Of a stretch of DNA of 64,000 nt, positions 27,022 to 35,214 are shown piece by piece. Both the position numbers and the translations under genes were made by a program. Origin of the DNA: Nostoc sp. CHAB 5844 (GTDB taxonomy: Bacteria > Cyanobacteriota > Cyanobacteriia > Cyanobacteriales > Nostocaceae); the NCBI RefSeq assembly GCF_020829595.1, contig NZ_JAIVFW010000003.1:169521-233520 (forward strand), given 5' to 3'. The notes under the pieces were generated by a model. The model did no database searches, was not told where the DNA came from, and was given only the letters and a program-made list of their open reading frames with translations. Within the stretch, counting starts at the first letter, position 1; the number at the start of each line of letters is the position of its first letter.

Positions 27022-30000
27022 AGTTCAATCTCCACGCGATTATCTAAATCCTCATCAATCGGGGCTTGAAGTTTTTGAGTTGTTTGCTGAATCTCGTCAA
27101 TAGACTTGGCTAGGTTAGTTAGAGTTGGTGCTTGAAGCAAGTTCTGCAAAGGTAAATTTACTTGAAATTTCTCGCGCATTCGAGAGATAACTTGCGTCGC
27201 TTGTAGAGAATCTCCCCCCAATTCAAAAAACTTATCGTTAATACCAACTTTCTCGACTCGTAGCACTTCTTGCCAAATACTCGCAATGACATTCTCAGTT
27301 TCAGTTTGCGGCATGACATAGTTTGTTTTGAATTGCGGCCGCAGATTTTGTAACTGCGGTAAAGCCAAGCGATTGACTTTACCATTTGCTGTCAGTGGCA
27401 GAGCATCTAGAAGCAGAAATTCCGCAGGCAGCATATGTTCAGGCAGCTTTTGTTGCAGAAAATCACGTAGTTTTTGAGGTTGAAACCGTTGCACGGTTGC
27501 TGGTGCTTGAGACACTAAAACATCAAATCCGATGAAATCAGCAACAGAACCATACTGGTTCATAAAAATGCTGTCTACAAATCCCACAGACGCAAGTGTT
27601 TGCTGCCATTGTGCTTTTGACAATACTGGATGTTTTGGCCGCAGTTCCCAATCTTCAAAGCGTTCAAACCCCTGCTGCAATCCCATATTCAAATCAAATG
27701 AAGGATGAAACTGGGTTTTTTCAATTGCTAAAAGTAAACCGTTCGGTGCTAATAAAGAGCGAATATTTTCCAGTGCTTCCTTGACAGAACGAGTGTTATG
27801 TATAACAGTTGCAGCAATGACAATATCAAACGAATGTGGCTCATAACCTTGCTTACTCGGATTCTTCTCCAGGTTTAAAAGACCATAGCTGACAAAAGGA
27901 TAACTGGCAAAATATTCTTGAGCATTCTGGAGAAAGAAGTTAGAAATATCAGTAAAAACGTAGGTTGTTTGTGGCGGTAAAACAGGCAATAAATGCTCTG
28001 TCGTAGAACCATAACCAGCACCGACTTCCAGAATTCTTAGCGGTTTTCCTGGCTCTAGGTTTTGTACTACTGCTGTCATGATTTGCTTGGCGATCGCATT
28101 ACAATCAGCAAACATGATGTTATAAGCATTCCGTGTTTTGTCAGAGAGATAAATTTCTGCCGAGTGAATTTTTTCGGTAATAATGTCTGCTAAGTTTTCC
28201 AAAGGAGTATTTGGTAGCAAGTCTATCCAACTTTGAGTGAATTCATCACTAACTGTGGTGTTTGGCAAAAGTGTTTGAGATACAGTGATGGGTAATGCTA
28301 CAACGCTAGTAAAGACTTCTCCCTCTTGCTGCAACCATCCCTCTTTAACTAGTGCCTGCAAAGCTCTATTTAACCATTTCTTGTAACGAGGCACAATTTG
28401 ACATCGAGACATCAAATCATCTAAGTCATACTTCTCTGCTGGTGAATTATAAACACCAAGTGTTTTGAGAGCCTGACATACTGAAATCGTATACAGATGG
28501 TTTTGATAATCCCAAATTGGAGAGAAAGCTGAAATATTTATATTCCAAAAACTATGCTGTGCCTGTTGCAGCCCCGCCTGTACCACAGATTTCCAAAGAA
28601 GTTGAGCTTTTAATGTGTCTGCATTTTCTGTTTCCAAAAAACTAAATGCTTTCTTAGACTTGGAAACTACATAAGCAACAAGATGCTGATTTGCTTGTGA
28701 CTCGCCTACGGCGGTCACGATTGCGGATTGAATATCTGGATGCTGTTTTAAAGCTGCTTCAATCTCACCTAATTCGATGCGATAACCCCTGATTTTGACC
28801 TGGAAATCTGCTCGTCCTAAAAATTCAATGTTGCCATCTGGTAAATAACGACCAAGGTCGCCTGTACAGTAAATGCGTTCTTGAGTGCGAGGATGAGTAA
28901 TAAATTTAGCCGCAGTTTTTTCGGCATCACGCCAATAGCCTTGAGCAACTTGTACACCAGCACAATACATTTGTCCAGAAACCCAAACGGGACAATCTTC
29001 TAAAGCCTCATTCAAAATGTAGTATTTGGTATTTGCCATCGGTTTCCCATAGGGAATGCTCTTCCAATTTGGGTCAACCTCTGTAATTAAATAACCAATA
29101 TTCCAGATGGTTGTTTCTGTCGGGCCGCCAATACTTAGTATTTGGACTTCTGGAACTAAAGCTTTAAGGCGGTCAGGGAGAGACACCGGCAACCAATCAC
29201 CGCCCATAATTACTAAACGCAAGCTGGCAGGGATAACAGCTGATTGACTCTCTGCATATTCCACCAACATCTGCATCATGGCAGGTACAGAATTCCACAG
29301 TGTCACTTTTTCCCGCACCATCAACTCTGCCCAATGTGCAGGGTCTTTGACACCACAAGCATCAGGCATAACAATTGCCCCACCCGCGCATAACAAACCA
29401 AAGATGTCATATACAGACAAGTCATGGTTTAACGCCGTCACAGCCAAAATTCTATCTTGGCAACCAATATGGAAGCGTTGGTTAGTGTGGACAACAACGT
29501 TAACAACATTGCGGTGAGTAATCATCACCCCTTTGGACAAGCCTGTAGAACCAGAGGTGTAAATAACGTAGGCTAAATCATCAGGCGTTTGTGCTGGTTG
29601 TAGCAGATCATTACTTTCTTGTGCTAGTTCTTCTGTATCTATACATAAACGTTGAATTCCTGACGGCCACTCTAATTTCTCATCCAACCAAGATTGAGTA
29701 AGCACAATCTTGACTTCGCTGTTTGCTAAAAGATAGTCTCGGCGTTGTTGTGGCAATCCTGGGTCTATGGGAACATAAGCTGCACCGGCAGCTAAAATCC
29801 CCATGACAGCAACAATTTGTTCCCATCCTTTTTCCATGACTACGCCTATCAATTGGTTAGGAGTAGCCCCCAGTCGTCGTAGTCGATGACCTAGTTGCTG
29901 AGAAAGGGTGTATAACTCTTGGTAAGTTAGAGTACGCTGGGAGCAAATGACAGCTGGTGCTGTTTTTCGCTGCTGTGCTTGCTTGGCAAACATTGTGTGC

Positions 30001-31601
30001 AGCATTTCGTCGGGAGTTGGGGCGGTAGTAGCATTGATAGCTTGTCGTTGTGCTAGTTGTGGAGGAGGAATTAATTGCTTATTTGTTTCCAGCCAAGCTG
30101 ATTCGGAAGTAGCTAGTTGTTTGAGTAAATAAAAATAAGCCTCAAACATATCGCTAATTAGTCCTGCTGGGAATAGTTCTTTTACCACATCCCAGTTGCA
30201 AGTTAAAGTTTCTTTTTCTTCCCAAACTTGAATATCCATCCAAGCTTGCGAAGCTTGACTAATACCGTAAACTAACTCGCCAAAATGACTAAAGGTTAAG
30301 GTTTCCTGCCCCAGCGAACTAAAGCCGAGGGTGCTAGTAAAGACAACTGGCATGGCGCTGGGTGCTGTACCTTGTCTGCGGGCAAGTTCGCGTGTGACGC
30401 GCACACCACTGATATAGCGATGTTCCAAATCTTGCAATAGTTGCTGTTGGAGGCGGCGCGATCGCTCTATAAATGCTTCAGAATGAGAATTATCTACAGC
30501 TAATAAAGTAACTGAGGTAAAGTCCCCTAAAATATCGTTGACTTGGCGATGCAACGGTAGACGGTTAAATAAAGCCAGATTCAGTGTAAATTGTGGGCTT
30601 TTGCTCCAAAGGGTCAATATTTCCGCAAAAGCAGCCAGTAAGACACCAGAAGGAGTTAAACCAGCACTGGCAGCACGCTGCTTTAACTGTTGCCATTGTG
30701 CAAGTTCTAAACGCCCTTCGTAACGCTTGTTTTGGTGTTGTTTGATTTCCTTGGGACTTTTAGCCAGTGGTAAATCTGGGGCTGGCGGTAAGTCATCGAG
30801 GCGATTAAACCAATATTGTTGCGATCGCTTGTATAATTCTGTTTCTTGTAGCCTTTGTTCTGCTAAAACATAATCCCGGAAAGAAATTTCTAACGGTGGT
30901 AATGGTTCATCTGGATGCTGGTAAACTTGAAACCATTCGTCAAATAAGCGAAATAGACTCCAAGCGTCAAATATTTGCAAGTCGAAACTGACGTGTAACC
31001 TAAAACACTCTTCTTCTAAACGTGTAACTCTAAACTCAAATAAAGGCCAGCGATCGCTTGGAATCACCTGATGAGACATCCGCTGACGCACCACATCCAG
31101 TTCAGCATTAGCAATGTCTTCAGATTTTCCGCTTAAATCTAAAACTTCAATAGTATAAAAAGGTACTTGCTCTAAAACTTGCTGTTGTCCGTTTGGTAAG
31201 ACCACAGCCTTAAGCATATCGTGACGCTCTATAATTTTTTGCAACGCCAAATTCAATTTATCTAAATGTAAATACTTACATTCAATCTCGTAATAACCGT
31301 GATTAGCAACATTTCCCAGTTCCAGTACGCCACTACGTCCTACCCAGAAAGCATACTGCATATCAGTGAGTGGAAAAGGCTCGTAGCGTAACTCTGGTGC
31401 TGGCACAATTGTTGGTAGAGAAGTTGTACTTGTGCTGTTTCGTTGGAGTAATGCTAGGAGTTCTGCTTTATATTTCGCTAGTGAATCGCGTAATTCTGGG
31501 GTAATTACTCCCTTTGGCGCATCAATATCTAGTAAGTTGCCATTAGCAGATAGTTTTACGCCTCGATGGGAAAGGTCAGTTAAAAGAGAGTGTAAATTCA
31601 T
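27018..31601 (-). CDS. NRPS module: docking-Cy-A(Cys)-MT-PCP
   Basis: About 1527 residues. TubC-type docking segment, then a heterocyclisation domain (DLQIFDAWS = DxxxxDxxS), then an A domain with code DLYNIGIIW(K), close to the cysteine code DLYNLSLIWK. A SAM-dependent methyltransferase (LEVGAGYGST) is embedded between the A8 region and the end of the A domain, as in PchE/PchF and HMWP2. A PCP (LGGDSL) follows. Known chemistry of this architecture condenses an aryl acyl group with Cys and closes a thiazoline. No PchG-like thiazolinyl reductase is in the window, so a C-methylated thiazoline is more likely than an N-methyl thiazolidine (inference). ATG 31601 is preferred to TTG 31619, which lies within heptad repeats. 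Confidence 0.93.
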   Translation of the reverse strand: MNLHSLLTDLSHRGVKLSANGNLLDIDAPKGVITPELRDSLAKYKAELLALLQRNSTSTTSLPTIVPAPELRYEPFPLTDMQYAFWVGRSGVLELGNVANHGYYEIECKYLHLDKLNLALQKIIERHDMLKAVVLPNGQQQVLEQVPFYTIEVLDLSGKSEDIANAELDVVRQRMSHQVIPSDRWPLFEFRVTRLEEECFRLHVSFDLQIFDAWSLFRLFDEWFQVYQHPDEPLPPLEISFRDYVLAEQRLQETELYKRSQQYWFNRLDDLPPAPDLPLAKSPKEIKQHQNKRYEGRLELAQWQQLKQRAASAGLTPSGVLLAAFAEILTLWSKSPQFTLNLALFNRLPLHRQVNDILGDFTSVTLLAVDNSHSEAFIERSRRLQQQLLQDLEHRYISGVRVTRELARRQGTAPSAMPVVFTSTLGFSSLGQETLTFSHFGELVYGISQASQAWMDIQVWEEKETLTCNWDVVKELFPAGLISDMFEAYFYLLKQLATSESAWLETNKQLIPPPQLAQRQAINATTAPTPDEMLHTMFAKQAQQRKTAPAVICSQRTLTYQELYTLSQQLGHRLRRLGATPNQLIGVVMEKGWEQIVAVMGILAAGAAYVPIDPGLPQQRRDYLLANSEVKIVLTQSWLDEKLEWPSGIQRLCIDTEELAQESNDLLQPAQTPDDLAYVIYTSGSTGLSKGVMITHRNVVNVVVHTNQRFHIGCQDRILAVTALNHDLSVYDIFGLLCAGGAIVMPDACGVKDPAHWAELMVREKVTLWNSVPAMMQMLVEYAESQSAVIPASLRLVIMGGDWLPVSLPDRLKALVPEVQILSIGGPTETTIWNIGYLITEVDPNWKSIPYGKPMANTKYYILNEALEDCPVWVSGQMYCAGVQVAQGYWRDAEKTAAKFITHPRTQERIYCTGDLGRYLPDGNIEFLGRADFQVKIRGYRIELGEIEAALKQHPDIQSAIVTAVGESQANQHLVAYVVSKSKKAFSFLETENADTLKAQLLWKSVVQAGLQQAQHSFWNINISAFSPIWDYQNHLYTISVCQALKTLGVYNSPAEKYDLDDLMSRCQIVPRYKKWLNRALQALVKEGWLQQEGEVFTSVVALPITVSQTLLPNTTVSDEFTQSWIDLLPNTPLENLADIITEKIHSAEIYLSDKTRNAYNIMFADCNAIAKQIMTAVVQNLEPGKPLRILEVGAGYGSTTEHLLPVLPPQTTYVFTDISNFFLQNAQEYFASYPFVSYGLLNLEKNPSKQGYEPHSFDIVIAATVIHNTRSVKEALENIRSLLAPNGLLLAIEKTQFHPSFDLNMGLQQGFERFEDWELRPKHPVLSKAQWQQTLASVGFVDSIFMNQYGSVADFIGFDVLVSQAPATVQRFQPQKLRDFLQQKLPEHMLPAEFLLLDALPLTANGKVNRLALPQLQNLRPQFKTNYVMPQTETENVIASIWQEVLRVEKVGINDKFFELGGDSLQATQVISRMREKFQVNLPLQNLLQAPTLTNLAKSIDEIQQTTQKLQAPIDEDLDNRVEIEL

Positions 31602-31605
31602 AAGT

Positions 31606-31630
31606 AAGTCAAAAGTCAAAAGTCAAAAGA
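31606..31630. repeat. STRR: AAAAGTC heptads upstream of an NRPS start
   Basis: Three or so AAAAGTC heptads (TTTTGAC on the coding strand) immediately upstream of ATG 31601. They replace a recognisable ribosome site and produce a spurious TTG extension. The rest of the spacer to 31872 holds another GC-rich repeat word (31720-31760) and no gene. Confidence 0.8.
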
Positions 31631-31872
31631 ATGAAAATAATTGTCAGTAGATAGTTCAGATATGTGAGTTGTAAAAATTTAGTAGACTTCTTGCACGAAT
31701 GTTGGAAAACAAGAATTTTATGCCTCACGCAAAGGCGCGAAGGCGCAAAGAGTTACAAGAAATTCACTTGTTTAATAGGCATAGTCTGATTCATGTAAGA
31801 GGTCTAGTGTATAACAGCTTATTAATGGTTTACTTTTTCAAATAAGCGCAGAGAGAAGTTTAAAAAAAACTC

Positions 31873-33366
31873 TTAAATACTCAATTTTTCTCTTTCTTCA
31901 ATATCATTAATAACTATTGATTCAGATGTGATGAGTTTGATTACAGCTAACTGATTAAGTAACAATTCAATTAAATGATTAAAATTATTTTCACCAAAAA
32001 ACTTCTCTATAGGAACTTGTACTTTCAAATCATTTTCAATTTGAGTTTTAAATAAGAAACCGCTCAGAGAATCAAGCAATAAAGCCAAAGGTTGCTCTTG
32101 ATTAATTTGCGACAAAGGAACTTGTAATGAGTGACTCAACCATTCCAAGAGATAGGTTTCAAGCATTTGTCGTTGTTCTTGTAAAGAAGCAGCCAAAAGT
32201 TTCTCACTGGAGATGCTGCTTTTGCGTATTTCTGTTAAATGAATCTTTTCTCGCTCTGGAGTCAGGCTTAAAGGAGGCGTAGGAACTGAACCAAGTGCGA
32301 CATCACCCCAGCGCATAACTGTTGCCGCAGCCGTGGCTGATGCACCTTTAGTGTAAACTAAAACCAAGTTATTTTCGCTAATTTTACACTCATGGGCAGC
32401 ATGATATAGGTTAGCGATCGCCAGTACCGGGCCAATGTTTGCGTATTGCGGATAAAGGTTGATGGTTCGTGCTGCACTAATGCCTAACGCTTGTGTACAA
32501 ACATCTGCATACCAAGCAGTAGGTGTGTTAAACGCCAAAAAATCGATGTCAGCTAAAGTTACACCAGCCGCCGCCGCTGCACTTTCGCAGCAGGTACGAA
32601 CAAAATCTACAGATGTTTCGGCTAGGGTACTGACATTCTCGCCTGTACGAGTCCGCATCTGAGGCTGTCCTTGGGTATCTGTTACTAGTTCATGCACATA
32701 AGCACCACTGGTTGTAGCTGTGCTGACGATTTTAGTAGCTAAGATTCCTTGATTGGGTTTAAGCCTATCTACTACAAAGGCTCCCGCACCGTCACCCATC
32801 GACCAAGAGAGGCTATCGGCTTCGTCTACTGTTTTAGAACCAATGTGAGAGACAACAACTAAAGCGTTGCGATATGCTCCCGTTTGAATAAGTGCATGAG
32901 CGTTTTGCAGAGCTACTAAAGCACTAGAGCAGGTTGATTCTAAATTCCAAGCCGGACAGCACATTCCTAATTCCTGAGCTAGGTACACAGCATTACCATG
33001 TCCGACGTGTTCAGGAAACAAGGAAGCCACAATCATCAAATCGACTTCTTGAGGAGAGAGTTGTGCAGCATTCAAAGCATCTTTGGCTGCACGATATTCT
33101 AGAGTCAGCGAAGATTCATCAGTATCAACTACCCGCCGTTCGACATTACCCCGAAATGGATCTGATAAATAAGGTGCGACAGCTTGCGACCAAATATCTA
33201 GAACATTTCGACTAGAAGTAGTTTCGCTAGATTTAGACAACCTCACCCTTCTAGGCTTTTCTTGCTGAATTAATTCGGGAAACTTCTGCACCCAATACTC
33301 ATTTGTGCGGATGATGCTACCAAAACTGACTGCAAGTGAGCGAATACCGATTGAATCATTCATCAT
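31873..33366 (-). CDS. KAS III (FabH-like) fused to a C-terminal carrier domain
   Basis: 497 residues. The first about 350 form a FabH/chalcone-synthase-like fold with nucleophile Cys146 (ESTCSSAL). Where FabH has the catalytic His (HQAN), this protein has Asn280 (AFNTPTAW). The FabH Asn is kept (Asn310, YANIGP). Residues about 400-475 form an acyl-carrier domain with the phosphopantetheine Ser433 in LLDSLSG. KAS III relatives either extend an acyl-CoA/ACP with malonyl or act as acyltransferases between carriers (CerJ, ChlB3). Losing His argues against ordinary decarboxylative condensation. Between the salicylate genes and the Cy-NRPS, it may shuttle the aryl group onto its own carrier. This is inference; priming by another acyl unit cannot be excluded. 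Confidence 0.88.
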   Translation of the reverse strand: MMNDSIGIRSLAVSFGSIIRTNEYWVQKFPELIQQEKPRRVRLSKSSETTSSRNVLDIWSQAVAPYLSDPFRGNVERRVVDTDESSLTLEYRAAKDALNAAQLSPQEVDLMIVASLFPEHVGHGNAVYLAQELGMCCPAWNLESTCSSALVALQNAHALIQTGAYRNALVVVSHIGSKTVDEADSLSWSMGDGAGAFVVDRLKPNQGILATKIVSTATTSGAYVHELVTDTQGQPQMRTRTGENVSTLAETSVDFVRTCCESAAAAAGVTLADIDFLAFNTPTAWYADVCTQALGISAARTINLYPQYANIGPVLAIANLYHAAHECKISENNLVLVYTKGASATAAATVMRWGDVALGSVPTPPLSLTPEREKIHLTEIRKSSISSEKLLAASLQEQRQMLETYLLEWLSHSLQVPLSQINQEQPLALLLDSLSGFLFKTQIENDLKVQVPIEKFFGENNFNHLIELLLNQLAVIKLITSESIVINDIEEREKLSI

Positions 33367-33373
33367 AACTAAA

Positions 33374-33408
33374 GAAGTCTGAACTATGAAGTCTGAAGTC
33401 TGAAAAAA
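33374..33408. repeat. STRR: GAAGTCT heptads in spacer
   Basis: GAAGTCT, GAACTAT, GAAGTCT, GAAGTCT, GAAAAAA in register, filling the spacer between the AcpS-like gene and the KAS III gene. It shares the heptad unit found inside the NRPS at 12914-12946. Confidence 0.85.
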
Positions 33409-33418
33409 GTGAGATAAA

Positions 33419-33847
33419 TTACCTCAAAAGCGCGATCGCACTTGCTGCGGCATAAGAAGATACATGACTAATACTCAACAACCACCTAGCAACTCCCAGA
33501 CGCTTGGCAAGTTCTTGATATTGACTATGCAACACTACCGATGGTTCACCTGTAGGTAATCGTTGCACTTCAATATTTTGCCAAAAAATATTTTGGTTTA
33601 ATTCCATCCTCAAAGCTTTCAGGACTGCTTTTTTGGCACAGAAACGACCTGCAAGATATTGGATGCGCCCAATACCAGATTTAGTCATACTCCGCTCTCT
33701 AGCTGTAAAATATCGCATTTCAAAATCTTCCCCTGCTTGTTCTGTGAGGGTTTTAATATCAACAGTCGCAACGATTTCTATGCCATAACCAATGATATTT
33801 GGAGTGTCAGGTATTGAAGCCAGTATCGACCCACAAGGTAATGTCAT
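33419..33847 (-). CDS. AcpS-type phosphopantetheinyl transferase paralogue with altered metal ligands
   Basis: 142 residues from ATG 33847, which has GAGG 8 bases upstream; a TTG at 33859 would extend it into the preceding gene. AcpS enzymes transfer 4'-phosphopantetheine from CoA to carrier proteins using a Mg-binding Asp (GxDI) and Glu (AxKEA). Here the first motif reads GYGIEIV (Asp to Glu) and the second RFCAKKA (Glu to Lys), while SISHVSSYA is kept. The fold looks complete, but the second substitution puts a positive charge in the metal site. An apparently intact AcpS lies three genes upstream, so this copy may be inactive or have another role, such as carrier binding. Confidence 0.83.
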   Translation of the reverse strand: MTLPCGSILASIPDTPNIIGYGIEIVATVDIKTLTEQAGEDFEMRYFTARERSMTKSGIGRIQYLAGRFCAKKAVLKALRMELNQNIFWQNIEVQRLPTGEPSVVLHSQYQELAKRLGVARWLLSISHVSSYAAASAIALLR

Positions 33848-33855
33848 AATTTGCC

Positions 33856-35181
33856 TCAAGATTCCAACACTAGATTAGTCAACATAGTATTCATCTTATT
33901 GACAGACTCGATATACTCTTTTTCTGGTATTGATTCGGCAACGATACCAGCACCAGCATTTAAGTAAATATTATTACCGTACTGATAAACAGAGCGAATA
34001 GCGATCGCTAAATCTCCTGTACCACTACTATTTACCCAGCCAATACCGCCAGCATAAATCCCTCTCGGTTCATCTTCTAAACTGTCAATCCATTTGAGGG
34101 CTTTTTGTTTATCAATTCCCGAAACGGTAATTCCTGGGAACAAAACTTTCAAAGCATCCCAAAGAGTTTTTCCTGGTTGTAGTTGTCCACCAACTCTTGA
34201 TGATAAATGCTGTACGCACCGATATTTTTTAACTTCCATGAAATTGAAGATTTGAATACTACCAGCTAAACAAAGTGAAGCAATTTCACTTTGCGCCAAC
34301 CAGATAGAAAGTGCGTGTTCTTTTACTTCTTTCGCATCAGTAAATAGTTCATGAGTCAGGTGTGTGTCTTCTGCTTGACTTTGACTACGTGGGCGAGTCC
34401 CTGCTAAAGGATTAGTTACAATAAAACCATCTTCATAGACTTCCATTAAGGTTTCTGGACTAAAGCCAACTGCTCTGACATCTCCAATGTTTAAACAATA
34501 AGAACGAGCGGAATTATTAACTCTAGAGCCGACTATATAAGTTCCCAATATATCTAAATTACCAGGAATTTTTACAGGACGAGAAATAATGGCTTTTTGT
34601 AATTCGTCTTTTTGAATTGCTGTAATTAACTGGCTAATTTTTTGCTGATAATTTATGCGATCGCCAAAATCCACTGTTAAATCAGTAGGTTCATAATCTG
34701 GTAATTGACTGTCCAAAAATAAGATTTCTTCAACCTGTTCTATAGATTTTGTACTTTTAATACAAACTCCTTCATCTGTAAATATCAATTCAATCTCTGG
34801 AATTAAAAAATATAGAATCTCTTGCTGTATTGATTTGGAATATTCTGAATAGAAGCGAGCCATATCAAAAGCAACATAGCCATAAGCTGTCCAATCTTCA
34901 ATAGACAAGGTAGCCAACATTTTCTCTACTTGTTTAAATGGCTCTCTAGCTGGCTCTGAGTAAGATTTACCTACACCTTTGAGAGAAACTAAATCTTGAG
35001 AAACTGATACTTTAGCTAACTCATTGCCAGCAATTCTAACTTCATTTTTCCCTTCGTACAGAACATAGTTATCAAAAATCCCAGCTTGCAGAAAATTCCG
35101 CAATACTATAAGATGATTCCTCCGACCTGGGATAAATTTACGCCTGTATTTGATTGCTGTCTGAAACTCTGTTACCATCAT
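33856..35181 (-). CDS. Salicylate synthase (MbtI/Irp9/YbtS-like chorismate-utilising enzyme)
   Basis: 441 residues, the size of single-enzyme salicylate synthases that convert chorismate via isochorismate to salicylate and pyruvate. Chorismate-binding-family motifs are present: NPLAGTRPR, the VQHLSSRVGGQL block, and EPRGIYAGGIGW near the C-terminus. The N-terminal region is divergent, as in MbtI. A purine-rich site (AGAGG) precedes ATG 35181. It lies between the aryl-acid ligase and the AcpS-like gene and has no separate isochorismate pyruvate lyase nearby, which fits the one-enzyme type. Product salicylate would be the aryl cap of the siderophore. Isochorismate synthase only is the alternative, less likely in this context. 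Confidence 0.9.
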   Translation of the reverse strand: MMVTEFQTAIKYRRKFIPGRRNHLIVLRNFLQAGIFDNYVLYEGKNEVRIAGNELAKVSVSQDLVSLKGVGKSYSEPAREPFKQVEKMLATLSIEDWTAYGYVAFDMARFYSEYSKSIQQEILYFLIPEIELIFTDEGVCIKSTKSIEQVEEILFLDSQLPDYEPTDLTVDFGDRINYQQKISQLITAIQKDELQKAIISRPVKIPGNLDILGTYIVGSRVNNSARSYCLNIGDVRAVGFSPETLMEVYEDGFIVTNPLAGTRPRSQSQAEDTHLTHELFTDAKEVKEHALSIWLAQSEIASLCLAGSIQIFNFMEVKKYRCVQHLSSRVGGQLQPGKTLWDALKVLFPGITVSGIDKQKALKWIDSLEDEPRGIYAGGIGWVNSSGTGDLAIAIRSVYQYGNNIYLNAGAGIVAESIPEKEYIESVNKMNTMLTNLVLES

Positions 35182-35214
35182 TCTGCCTCTTTTGCTGCCT
35201 CTTTTGGGAATTAT

